NCBI GenBank assembly: GCA_031772625.1
Contig: CM062818.1
Coordinates: 1,676,560,667 to 1,676,624,666 of the forward strand
Direction: 5' to 3'
Length of the DNA stretch: 64,000 nucleotides
Origin: Pinus tabuliformis
Lineage: Eukaryota; Streptophyta; Pinopsida; Pinales; Pinaceae
This document shows positions 55,155 to 64,000 of this stretch, piece by piece. The translations under genes were made by a program, and so were the position numbers. Below the pieces are notes generated by a model, which did no database searches, had not been told where the DNA came from, and saw only the letters and a list, made by a program, of their open reading frames with translations. Positions within the stretch are counted from its first letter, which is position 1. The number at the start of each line of letters is the position of its first letter.

Positions 55155-56996
55155 TCAGAATGACGGGGTGGGTGCTGGAGCATTTCCTGTGGAAATAAGA
55201 CCATTTAGGAATGGCAAATGGCTATATGTGAAGTGTGAACTGGGGAATGAAAGCTGGTCTACGACTTTGATCGTTCTTCCTTCATGCGGAAAACACATCA
55301 CTCTAAAGAGTGAGGACACAATAGCACGTATGCGATAAATATAGTCTCGTCCAAGGAGTAAATTGTAATCTAACGGACCTTGGACTACCATGAGACCCAT
55401 TTGGATAGTCTTCCCTTCTAACGTGATAGGTACATTGGGAAGAATTCCTAAAGGTCGAGTGATTTCTCGATGGAAACCTACAAGGCTTCTCATCTCAGGC
55501 AGAAGCAGTGGGGAACCAAGTGCTTCCCAAGCTGTTGAAGAAAGGATACTCACAGGAGATCCTTCATCAATAATTGTACCAGCCATAACCATGCGATAGA
55601 CTTGAACTATAATTCGAAATGGTATGGAGGCTGGTAACCGAGGATTGACTAGTTGATCCCAATTAAAGGAAATAACTAGGTTGCTCGGAGGTGGGACTGG
55701 ATAGACAGTCGGATATGCCTCTAATGGACTTTCTTCCTGTTGTGAAGAAATGAGAGGGATGCTCACTTGATCATTAACGTCTATGTCAATGAATAGAATT
55801 TGGACGGTGGGTTCGTCATTCTTGGCAGTGATAACATCATCTGAGGAGGTAACTTCTGAAGGCGAAACCGGGTCACTTGTAATCCGGACCGTTTGACTGT
55901 TGTCTGGTTTGGATTCAGATGTAGGATCATCTAGGGGTGGAAGTTCTGAAAGCAAAACTGGGTCACTTGTAAGCTGGACCTTTTGACTTTCGTCTGGTTT
56001 AGATTCAGATGTAAGAGCAGCTAAAGATGGAACTTCTGTAGGCAAAACCGGGTCACTTGTAAGCTGGACCTTTTGAAAGACGGGGTTACTTGTAAGCTGG
56101 AACTGTGGACTTTCGGTTGGTTTGGACTCAGGGGGTTCATCTTTGATGATCAAGTGGTGCGTAGATGATGAATATAAATCACTTGTTCCGACCAGGGACT
56201 GGTCTGGAGCAGGCGGAGCACAGGTAGGTTCAGGAAGAGAAAGCTGGACCAAAGAGGAATCATGTTTGATCACTTGGTTAGTGGAGAGACGCTCTGCATG
56301 TGTAAAAAGACGCTGATATCCAGCGGGTAGTTGGGGTAAGGAATCCGACAGAATTGCCAAAAGATGGGAAGCTTCATCCATAAGTGGACAAAGGCGAAGG
56401 AGATGATTACCTTCACAAAGTCGACAAGGGAAACGAACCTTCCCTTTTCTGTTACCAACTAGTAAGGTATTGTCAATTTGCGACAGTAAGGGGCGAGTCG
56501 GGTCACGGGACCATATATCTAGGATCCTGGGAATGCCAGGACAATCAGAAAGAAAATGGTCCCCTTTGCATAATCGACAAGGAGACCGAAGCTTCCGCGG
56601 AGGAGCAGAAGGTGGTTCCATTTCTGATAGTTTCGTGGTAGATACGCCCTTTCCCTTAGGAGACTTCTTCTTTTTGGTCTTCTTCTTCTTCTTCTTAGCC
56701 ACCTGGTTAGTGAAATCCAAGGTTTCACCAGGCGAAGTAGAAGATGAGGACGCAGCAATAGGCGAAGAAGGGAAGGGGTCCACCTTAGAATCAACATGGT
56801 GTTGTTCGGGTGGAGGAGGTGGTGGTGGGACAGGAGTCATCACACTTGAGACCACCGAGTTTGAAAACAACCATACGGGTAAACCAATGGTCAACCCAGG
56901 CAAAGACAATGTTGCGATATACTGAACACCAACATTTCCAACAGAAGGAAATGGGTGAGGGTTCCCATCAGGAGGAACACCTTGGCCGGTGGGCAC
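55155..56996 (-). CDS. 613-residue Gag/protease-like protein of the 7.6-kb element
   Basis: Open frame with a proline run (residues 57-63) and a lysine-rich block (101-117). Two zinc knuckles follow, CRLCKGDHFLSDC (140-152) and CRLCEGNHLLRLC (191-203), both CX2CX3HX4C. A 30-residue repeat then appears three times (QLTSDPVLPTEVP type, about 303-392), and a retropepsin-like domain closes the protein (IIDEGSPVSILSSTAWEALG at 475-494; LDYNLLLGRDYIY at 542-554). No capsid domain is recognisable. The role is inferred: RNA binding by the knuckles and possible proteolysis. The methionine at 56,996 is the first in frame; a start further upstream or inside is possible. It is the only protein frame of this element. 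Confidence 0.7.
   Translation of the reverse strand: MPTGQGVPPDGNPHPFPSVGNVGVQYIATLSLPGLTIGLPVWLFSNSVVSSVMTPVPPPPPPPEQHHVDSKVDPFPSSPIAASSSSTSPGETLDFTNQVAKKKKKKTKKKKSPKGKGVSTTKLSEMEPPSAPPRKLRSPCRLCKGDHFLSDCPGIPRILDIWSRDPTRPLLSQIDNTLLVGNRKGKVRFPCRLCEGNHLLRLCPLMDEASHLLAILSDSLPQLPAGYQRLFTHAERLSTNQVIKHDSSLVQLSLPEPTCAPPAPDQSLVGTSDLYSSSTHHLIIKDEPPESKPTESPQFQLTSNPVFQKVQLTSDPVLPTEVPSLAALTSESKPDESQKVQLTSDPVLLSELPPLDDPTSESKPDNSQTVRITSDPVSPSEVTSSDDVITAKNDEPTVQILFIDIDVNDQVSIPLISSQQEESPLEAYPTVYPVPPPSNLVISFNWDQLVNPRLPASIPFRIIVQVYRMVMAGTIIDEGSPVSILSSTAWEALGSPLLLPEMRSLVGFHREITRPLGILPNVPITLEGKTIQMGLMVVQGPLDYNLLLGRDYIYRIRAIVSSLFRVMCFPHEGRTIKVVDQLSFPSSHFTYSHLPFLNGLISTGNAPAPTPSF
55890..56085. repeat. 90-bp tandem repeat in the protein frame
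   Basis: Three units, 30 codons each, share GGGTCACTTGTAA on the plus strand (encoding LTSDPV). They give the acidic Ser/Pro-rich linker between zinc knuckles and protease. Unit-to-unit differences show the repeat predates this copy. Confidence 0.8.
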
Positions 56997-58559
56997 CGGA
57001 AAGGCTGCCGAGGAATAACCCTACTCAAGCTAACGCAAACAAAATCTAATTGGGTAATGTTATCGTGGCCAATAAATTTTAAGACACTGAACTTAACCTT
57101 TTCATTTTTTAAGAGTCGAGAAAAGGATAAAAGATGACTCTAGTCTCCTTCGAATATTTAATGAGCACGAAGTGACAAGACGCTCACAGGCACCTTTTCG
57201 TTTAGGGAGTCCGAAAAGGATCAAAAGTGACTGCTCTGGAATTCTAGGTAGAGGGTGTGCCAAACTTTTCGCAAAACCACAGAATACTTTTTAGGGTACG
57301 GGTGGTCGATCTTCGTGAATGCTGTGTTCACTGCATTGCGAATTGTAGGGCGGCTGACACGGCTTCCTATGGATAAAGGCTTTATTCCTATAGGGGTCTC
57401 CCAATATATACTCGACGGTACGTGGGAGCACAGTCCTTATTGGCACCTATCATTTCACCGTGGAGGAATCACCCAACCACTCGACGATAAACTACCAGGT
57501 TTAAAGACGCCGGAACACGTCTCTAACCTAGACCTCTAGAGTGTTTGCGTTATGTTCCAATGCGTTGTTATGTTCATTTGGTTCATTTTAAAGTTTATCT
57601 TTGATTATGTTTTAGTTTTTTGGTCCTACTGTATGTGATATCTCAAAAACTTCTTACATGCAAACTATATGCCAAAATTAAATCATTTGATTCAATGAAT
57701 TCTATCTACAGGAAGGTTGAGATCTTTTTCACAAACGAAATGATCACTTCAACAAAGAACAAAGATCCTAATGCAGCTAATAACAAGAAACGAAATTTTG
57801 TCTTTTTCTTTTTAATAGCAACAAATAACAATAAATGCTAACTACTATGATGCAAGAGATTTTTTGTTTTTCTTGCCTTTAAGATGGCATGATGCATGTA
57901 AACAAATTCTAAGAGATATGCACAATCCAAGTTCAGTCAATAAGATAGAACCAATCCTAAAACACAAAATGAACCATGCAAGCAAGGAAAAACACAAAGA
58001 CTAGTGAAATCCAAAGAAGCTAGAAGTGAAGTATTCAGAGTATAGAAGATCAAGCTTTAACAAATCACTGAATAAGTGCAGAACACAATCAACAAGCTGA
58101 CTGGATAATCAAGAGACCGAAACTTCCCACAGAAGGCTAGACATGCAAAGTCACTGGAAATAAGCACACAGCTGAGGGATACAAGCTAAGACCAGTTAAG
58201 CAGAGGTTCAACACAGTTCCAGAGGCTGAAAGAGATATATAAAGAGACTGAATGAGCTTTCCACCCACACACAGGAAAAATTTACAGAGCTGGGGCGACT
58301 GTCAGCCTGCAACTTGCGCTACCACAGAATTGGCGCGAGTTTCTTTTGAGCAACATGCGCCAACTGGCGCGACTGTCAGAGAAATAACCGCGCCAATTAA
58401 GCTTGCCAACTAAAAAGATAAAAGATACGACCTCAGGTCGGGTTGACAGTGCTCAGATGGGTCAACCAATAAAGAATCAACTCAAAACTGACTCAGGAAG
58501 CTCATGCACTCAAGCAAGCAGAAGAAAATTAACATGCAAGACAGAAATCAAAGAGTTAC
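56997..58559 (-). other. 5' leader of the 7.6-kb element
   Basis: About 1.6 kb, no gene recognised. 57,090-57,540 matches the other leaders. Hairpins: CCTTTTC/GAAAAGG (57,097-57,126) and CCTTTTCG/CGAAAAGG (57,193-57,219). A GC-rich stretch with E2F-type sites lies at 58,283-58,400. The remainder (57,545-58,280) is AT-rich and featureless to my reading. Confidence 0.75.
58329..58397. promoter_or_regulatory. E2F-type sites in the leader
   Basis: Perfect ATTGGCGC at 58,329-58,336 (plus) and 58,390-58,397 (minus), with GTTGGCGC between them. The surrounding GGCGCGACTGTCAG resembles GGCGCGACTGTTG in the LTR, as if U3 sequence were echoed downstream of the primer site. Confidence 0.55.
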
Positions 58560-58577
58560 TCCCCAACGGAGTCGCCA
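58560..58577 (-). promoter_or_regulatory. primer-binding site (tRNA-Arg type)
   Basis: The minus strand reads TGGCGACTCCGTTGGGGA, three bases from the 5' LTR. It is the best-preserved site of this type in the window. Confidence 0.92.
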
Positions 58578-58580
58578 ATT

Positions 58581-59636
58581 TGTTGGTAAGGTAAATCCCC
58601 TCTGCGGACAGAGGCGATCCCACTAGCCTATCACAGAACTAGCCACAAACAAACCACGCTGCTACGCAAGTTCCTAGTTATGCATCAAAGGTGAATCAAG
58701 AAGACTAACCTCGAGTCCAACGCTATGATTGAAGCAGAGTTGATATCCTCGCTCCCTTGCTCCAACAGATCATAAACGAACACCTGCACATGCAAAGGAA
58801 GAGACAGATACCAACATAGAAACTACCAAGGCACAACTATATTTCAGTCAGAAAGGAAATAAATCAACATATCACCATGATAGATAATGAGATTGGAACT
58901 ATAATAACAGTCGCTCATCAATTAATAAACAAGAAAAGTTACAACCATTGTTATGACGTCGACCCTTCTCCTGGCTGGGTGAGTAACTATATGTGTCTTG
59001 ACATGCATCTCCTCTCCGGCAGCATAACCTCTCTAGCACTCACTAGCATTCCTCCAAGAACTCAACATCTAACACTCCATGACCAATAATCATCACTACT
59101 ATAACTCAATCACCAAATCACTAGCATAACACTAACACCAGCACTCTAGCTTGTCCAATGCATAATGACAAGCTTATATAGATGAAGAAGGGAGGAGGAT
59201 GCGATGAACCGGGACACCTTTCGCGGATTTAGCAAAAGCCATAAAGATGGATAAAGCTCGACAAAAGACTGATTTTCTATCCTCAGAAAAGCTCCATGTA
59301 ATGAAGGAAACAACAGTCGGACGTGCATTAAGGCAAAAAGCACGACTAAATTTGGTTGGCGCAACTGTTGCTCTAAGACAGAGCGCCAATGGTCGCGCCC
59401 CCTTTTGAGGATTTCCATCATTGGCGCGGGTAAGATATTGTGGACTTGCGCCAATGGAAAAAGAGCACTTTTTAGGGATGATCTACAGAAGGTGTCTTTA
59501 GGGAACATGGAGTACATACTCAGGGGAACATAATGCAAGTGTTTTTAGCCTTTGTCACTTCTTATAACTCCCGGGATGTGTCCTCCAAGGTACGACAAGA
59601 GGAGTAACAAGGATGGTGACAAATTACTATGTAACA
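58581..59636 (-). repeat. 5' LTR of the 7.6-kb element
   Basis: 1,056 bp, about 12 differences from 52,015-53,070. TATA at 59,173-59,181. E2F-type sites at 59,383-59,390, 59,420-59,427 and 59,448-59,455 are all identical to the partner; the near match at 59,355 also remains. Confidence 0.97.
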
Positions 59637-59641
59637 ATGGT
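59637..59641. repeat. target-site duplication ATGGT (right)
   Basis: Pairs with 52,010-52,014. Gag sequence of the outer element resumes here. Confidence 0.95.
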
Positions 59642-60790
59642 GTTCTTCGAACTCCTTGAATGATGATTCGGTAAGACCTTTTCTTTTCCAAAGAACGCTC
59701 ATTGGTTCGACTACTAAGTGGTATATTGAATTGCCGAGAGCTTCTTTTAATAATTTCACCCATTTAGCCACTACATTTTTGACCCACTTCCAGTTACCCA
59801 TCAGATATGAAACTTGAACAAAAATTTTGTCCAACTTTAAACAAACAACTTCTACTCACATATCAGATCATATTCATGCGTGGCATCAACATTGTCGCAT
59901 GGTTAAAACCTATGTTCCTGATCATCTTTTAGCGGAGTAGTTCATTAAGTCCTTATTGCCAACTATCACTGAGGATGTGGATAGAGGAGGATATGTTACA
60001 GAAGAGTAATTGATTTCTCATGCCCAATACTTGGATTTGATTTATACGTAATCTAGCATGCTCTATGACAAAATTCTACATGCACCATGCCTTAATCAAT
60101 CAACTCCACCTCTACCATCAAATAGGGACTATCATGATAGAGACTGTGTGATCAGTTCCTTAAGCACGCAAATGGCAAGTAATCCATCTGGTTGATCACT
60201 TGCCACAAATCAAACTGTAAATGCACCTAAGGTTCCTACTGCTGAGATTAATGTCGTGTCATCTGACAAAGGTAAGAATCAAAAGTAACAAGGAAGAAAG
60301 AAAAAGGGGAAAAATAAAAAGAAGAATGAAAACCCTCCTCAAGAGAAATCATATGATTCCTCTACTTAGGGAAAGAAACCTCATTATCCATGTATGATAT
60401 GTGACAATGAGAATTTTACAAGGGATTTTCCTCACCACTCAGAAGTTTCTAAACTGTTAAAATCTTCTACCGCATCGGTAGTGTTGACCGATCTGTTTCT
60501 GAACCTAGATACCAATATGGTTGCAACTGAAAATGCTTCCACATCCTAGGTATTAATGTTATCCATCACAAAACCTAAAGATGAAATTTTGGTTTAGACA
60601 TGTAATAAAGATTATGGTAATCTTCCATCGTCGTCAAATAATCAGGCCACTGATCAACCTAGTTCTTTGACTTTGACCGCATCGGAAAATATTCCACTAC
60701 CCATTGCACCAAAGTTAACGATAAAGCCACCTAATTGAGTTGTGCATAAATCAACGTTTAACCCTCGAGCTTGAGATGCTTAAAATTATA
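59642..60790 (+). pseudogene. Gag carboxyl half, plus-strand Tat-like element
   Basis: Capsid sequence (TKWYIELPRASFNNFTHLA, HFQLPIRYET, NFKQTTSTHISDHIHAWHQ, LIKSLLP-type helix) aligns with 21,950-22,262 and 23,750-23,890. It is followed by a lysine-rich linker (KKKGKNKKKN) and a decayed knuckle near 60,390 (CMICDNENF). A Ser/Thr-rich tail leads into the protease. Several breaks. Confidence 0.75.
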
Positions 60791-60799
60791 ACATGGTAG

Positions 60800-61390
60800 A
60801 AGATCTTCCTGAGTCTCCTTTTGCTATGTCGACGCTTGAGGTATTACAAAATTGCCCCTCACAAAAGCAGGCTTTACTGTCAGCAATAGGTGGAATAGAT
60901 ATAATGGATTCCAATACTATGGTTTTTAATCATTGAGGATATACACCATAGGTACTAGCTCAATTAGGTTTTCTAATTCAACTTAGAGCTCTCAACAAAA
61001 ATATTCATCAAACCATCATAGATGAGGGAGCTTCTACCTGTAATATGTCAATGAGATGCTGGAAAACACTGGGGTCACCTACGTTGTCAAGATCTCCAAC
61101 CAAATTGAAGGCTTTTGATGGAAGGACATATACTTCATGTGGGATTTTGAATAATTTGCAACTAGAACTGGGGGGAAAAACAGTAACTGTTGAGATTGAG
61201 GTGGTTGATGTACCCCTTGATTACAACATTTTACTTGGACAACCATGGGTTTATGTTATGGATGTTATTGTTTCCACGTACTTTCGTACGACTACATTTC
61301 CTTGTAAAGGTGGAATAACAATTATTAACCAAACCTCACTTTTTTCCTCTAGTTCTCAAGTTATGGGAATCATTCCATTTGTTAACAGAC
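60800..61390 (+). pseudogene. protease region, plus-strand Tat-like element
   Basis: TIIDEGASTCNMSMRCWKTL holds the same IDEG active-site variant as the relative at 20,477-21,091. It is followed by AFDGRTYTSCGILNNL and LDYNILLGQPWVYVM. The agreement of the two copies shows that IDEG is the family form and not decay. Broken copy. Confidence 0.8.
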
Positions 61391-61990
61391 TCGATCCAAC
61401 TAAGGTTCAGGAATTACTTGACTTGCCTCCACCTGCCAATTTATTAGAGTTACAGAAACTTCAATGGAAGGCAAACTTTATGAGGAGGTTCATTACAAAC
61501 TATGTTGAGTTGGCTAAAGGTTTTACACGTCTATTGAAGAAAGAGACACCCTTCTATTGGGATCAGGTTGCGTAAGCTTCCTTTAGTGCTCTTAAAGATT
61601 CGTTGATTAGAGCATCATTAATGTATGCCCCAAACTATCAACATGAGTATTACCTCTATCTCGCAGTTGTAGATACAACCATCAGAATGGTTTCAGTCGA
61701 CGAAGTAGATGGAATTGAACATCCTTTATATTATTTGAGTCGTAATCTCAATGATACAAAAAGAAAATATTCTTATGTGGAAAAGTTGGCTTTGGCTGCC
61801 ATTCAAGCTGTACAAAGGTTTCGTCGTTATATTCTCCTGCGTAAAACTATGGTTATCTCTAATTGCAACCCTATGACATATATTTTGTCATGTCAATTGC
61901 TGGGGGGCAAATACTCGAAGTAGATAGTTATATTTCAAGAATTTTATTTGGAATTCGTTAAGTCTAAATCAAAGAAATCTCTCGTATTTA
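61391..61990 (+). pseudogene. RT end and RNase H remnant, Tat-like pol
   Basis: NFMRRFITNYVELAKGFTRL and KKETPFYWDQ are the RT thumb/connection. HPLYYLSRNLNDTKRKYSYV, then EKLALAAIQAVQRFRRYIL, is the RNase H domain next to RT. The RT catalytic palm is not recognisable in this copy. Broken. Confidence 0.8.
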
Positions 61991-62049
61991 TTGAACTACT
62001 TTATGACCTTCCCTAATCCTCCAACGATTCAACATTAGAAACATCAATC

Positions 62050-63333
62050 ATGGATGAGTCTCTATTTCGCATTTCATCAAGTCATTCATGGTACAAAGAT
62101 ATACTGATCTATCTCCAAACCCAAGCTTTCTGGCCCAATACCTCTCGCTCTAAACAACGACGTATCAAATACCAAGCCAAAAATTATCTGATCATTGGTG
62201 ACATGATTTATCACTGTGGTATTGATATGATTTTTCGTAAGTGCCTCACTCATGAGGAGGCTGAGAAAGCTTTGAATGATTGTCATTCAGGTGCTTGTGG
62301 TGGACATCTATCTAGATATGCAATAGCACAGAGAATTCTCCGTGATGGATACTTTTGGCCAAAAATATTCAAAGATTGTATAATTGCTGTCAGAAGTTGT
62401 CATGCATGTCAAATATTTGATCGAAAAACAATATTACCACCTGCACCTTTGCATCCAGTAGTAGCTGTGGGACCATTCGTAAAATGGGGCATAGATTTCA
62501 TGACATGTAACCCCACCTCGACTGGGGGGCATGGGTATATTATAGTCATAATTGACTATTTTACCAAATGGGCCAAGGCGATGCCTACATTAAACAACAA
62601 TGACGAAACGACTGGATTAGTTTTCTTCAACCACGTGGTTGCCAGGTCTGTTGTACCACAGGCTATAGTTATGGATCATGGATCGAATTTTTGCAATCAC
62701 ATGATGGTTGAGTTAGCCGCCAAATTAGGAATTTCGCATGATAGTTATACTCCATATTATCCGCAAGCTAATGGAGGAGTTGAGGCTATCAACAAGGTCC
62801 TTAAGTGCATGTTACAACAAATGATTGCAGTTCATAAAATAAATTTGCATTTAATCCTGTACTCAGCCTTGTGGGCATGTAAAACCTTGGTGAGAAATGC
62901 TACCAGATTCACACCCTTTTAGTTGGTGTATGGTTTGGAAGAAGTCTTTCCAATTCAATGTACAATTTCATCACTCAAACTCGCAATTGACCTACTACCT
63001 GACACTTCTGAGGAAGAAGCACATTTCTTTGAATTAATCCATCTGGATGAAACCAGTCATGATGCCGCATTGGCTAACGAAGCATACAATAAACAAATAA
63101 AGGCACAATATGATCAAAACGTCAAGCCTTGAATCTTCTTAGAAGGTGACTTGGTCTTGTTGTACGATCAGGAATCGGATAAAATTGGTGCAGGAAAATT
63201 TGAACCACTTTGGATGGGCCCTTATATTGTTAAGCACGTTTTGATGAAAGCTGCCTATGAGTTAGTAGATTATGATGGAGATCCATTGTCTAAGCCCAGA
63301 AATGGGTTGTATTTAAAACATTACTATGCTTAA
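62050..63333 (+). pseudogene. integrase, plus-strand Tat-like element
   Basis: Zinc finger (NDCHSGACGGHLS, RSCHACQIFD), core (KWGIDFMTCNPTSTGGHGY, IIDYFTKWAKAMPT, VMDHGSNFCNHMMVELAAKL, PYYPQANGGVEAINKVLK) and carboxyl part (EEAHFFELIHLDETSHDAAL, DQESDKIGAGKFEPLWMGPY, ending NGLYLKHYYA). The D, D and E of the DDE triad fall in GIDF, VMDHG and GVEAIN. It aligns along its length with 18,674-19,760. Some breaks. Confidence 0.88.
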
Positions 63334-63431
63334 TTGAGTATGGTAAAACTCATGTAGATATGCTTGAATTTCATGTGTGAGTGTGTTTCTTTAAGGGTTT
63401 TTATTTGGTTAAGTAATCCACTTCGCATTTA

Positions 63432-63713
63432 TTGCAGATGTCGAACTCTTCGGAACAATGGGTTGGTTATGCTGATGGTGCTAGTCGTAGTACGCAGAAC
63501 CTATCTTCTGCAGCATGGGCCATTTTTGCTCCAAGTGGCGAGTTAATAAGTTTTAGAGGGATTTGTATTGGTCAGTCAACCAACAATATCGCTGAGTATA
63601 GCGTGTTGATTGAACTTCTCTCTGATGCCATTTCACTTGGCATTCGCCAAATTATCATTAGACTGGACTCACAACTCATTGTGCTACAAGTTACTGGCAT
63701 TTATGCTATCTGA
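63432..63713 (+). pseudogene. second, archaeal-type RNase H-like domain after integrase
   Basis: The segment EQWVGYADGASRSTQNLSSA, WAIFAPSGELISFRGICIG, TNNIAEYSVLIELLSDAISL, then IIIRLDSQLIVLQV shows the D-E-D arrangement of RNase HI (YADGA, NNIAEY, RLDSQ). The spacing and the NNxAEY form are those of the archaeal-like RNase H known as an extra domain in Tat elements. Here it follows integrase instead of RT. An acceptor-like TTTATTGCAG lies just before an in-frame ATG at 63,438, and splicing is known in the Ogre/Tat group. No counterpart is seen after integrase in the 12.8-kb element. Confidence 0.75.
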
Positions 63714-64000
63714 AACCCAGCAGTTCATTGTATGTTCCTTAGAGTGCATATTTTGGAAAGTTATTTCAAATTTATTCAATATCAACATATTTCCATAAGT
63801 CTAAACACATTAACTGATTCTTTAGAAAATTATTTGTTAAATAGACATTTGCAACATATGTAAAGTAAATATTTTCAATGAACATCATTAGTTGAATAGG
63901 ATTGCATCACTCAACCATAATAAAACCGTGAAAGATAATTGTAAAATGTTTTTAAAAGCATTTTGTGTCCAAGACAAAAATTGGTCATCTGACCCAAAAG
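63714..64000 (+). other. start of 3' noncoding region
   Basis: AT-rich sequence after the second RNase H-like domain. No gene or repeat is recognised before the window ends. Confidence 0.5.

Larger units (their letters stand above)
52015..59636 (-). mobile_element. young non-autonomous Tat-like element, 7.6 kb
   Basis: Two 1,056-bp LTRs differ at about 12 positions by eye (1.1%), with a perfect ATGGT duplication. Primer site and polypurine tract on the minus strand are both intact in form. Sense order: 5' LTR, 1.6-kb leader, one 613-residue Gag/protease-like frame, 2.1-kb 3' noncoding region with a hairpin array, 3' LTR. No RT, RNase H or integrase is recognisable anywhere, so it most likely relied on related elements for movement. 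Ends and signals look whole, and it is the youngest insertion in the window. Confidence 0.95.
46640..64000 (+). mobile_element. plus-strand Tat-like element, runs off the window
   Basis: Parts from left: 5' LTR (46,640-47,653), tRNA-Arg-type primer site, leader, Gag, protease, RT/RNase H end, integrase, second RNase H-like domain, and the start of a 3' noncoding region at the edge. It is a relative of the 12.8-kb element on the opposite strand. A copia LTR fragment lies in its leader, and the 7.6-kb Tat-like element (52,015-59,636) is inserted in its Gag region with a perfect ATGGT duplication. It has many breaks and is older than its insertions. The 3' LTR is outside the window. Confidence 0.9.

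Noticed and set aside
56384-57049. Plus-strand open frames up to 151 residues with a glycine run
   Set aside because: Antisense shadows of the 613-residue frame; the glycine run is the complement of its proline run.
1-64000. Host genes, tRNAs, rRNAs or organellar insertions
   Set aside because: I looked for cloverleaf-type patterns, rRNA words and non-element protein domains on both strands and found none I could support; a profile search might still reveal a short one.

Overview
The window looks like intergenic DNA from a large, repeat-rich plant genome. I recognise no host protein gene, rRNA, tRNA or CRISPR array. Almost every supported feature is an LTR retrotransposon or a piece of one. 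The families present (Athila/Tat-type and chromovirus-like Ty3/gypsy, plus Ty1/copia), the low gene density, the AT-rich spacers and the stacked insertions fit a seed plant. A gymnosperm is my best guess; this is inferred from protein style and not proven.

Layout. (1) 1-13,052: an old Athila-like Ty3/gypsy array on the minus strand, arranged internal-LTR-internal-LTR-internal, with LTRs at 1,925-3,632 and 10,746-12,392. (2) 13,053-15,033: the 3' end of a plus-strand Tat-like element (3' noncoding region, polypurine tract, LTR), lying against the integrase remnant of a minus-strand gypsy element. (3) 15,570-28,334: a 12.8-kb minus-strand Tat-like element with two 1,060-bp LTRs, a perfect CATCT target duplication, a tRNA-Arg-type primer site and about 4% LTR divergence. 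It sits inside the same gypsy element, which resumes at 28,335-31,470. (4) 31,760-44,170: another decayed minus-strand gypsy element, split by an old copia-type element at 32,128-42,496. (5) 44,170-46,639: unclassified sequence containing a diverged direct repeat. (6) 46,640 to the right edge: a decayed plus-strand Tat-like element. It carries a copia LTR fragment near 49.2-50.0 kb and a young 7.6-kb minus-strand Tat-like element at 52,015-59,636 (1,056-bp LTRs, ATGGT target duplication, about 1% LTR divergence).

How the parts relate. The four Tat-like copies share LTR ends, primer-site type, polypurine tract, a 5' leader and a very long 3' noncoding region. The 7.6-kb copy encodes one 613-residue Gag/protease-like protein and no recognisable reverse transcriptase or integrase, so it probably depends on relatives for movement. 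The two larger copies carry Gag, protease and integrase parts, and one has a second RNase H-like domain after integrase.

The most interesting signals are noncoding. The Tat-like copies hold arrays of short hairpins whose stems vary while the loops keep a common motif, in both the 3' region and the leader. The young copy has clustered perfect E2F-type sites (ATTGGCGC) upstream of its TATA box and again in its leader. All elements are treated as fossils. Divergence figures are counts by eye.
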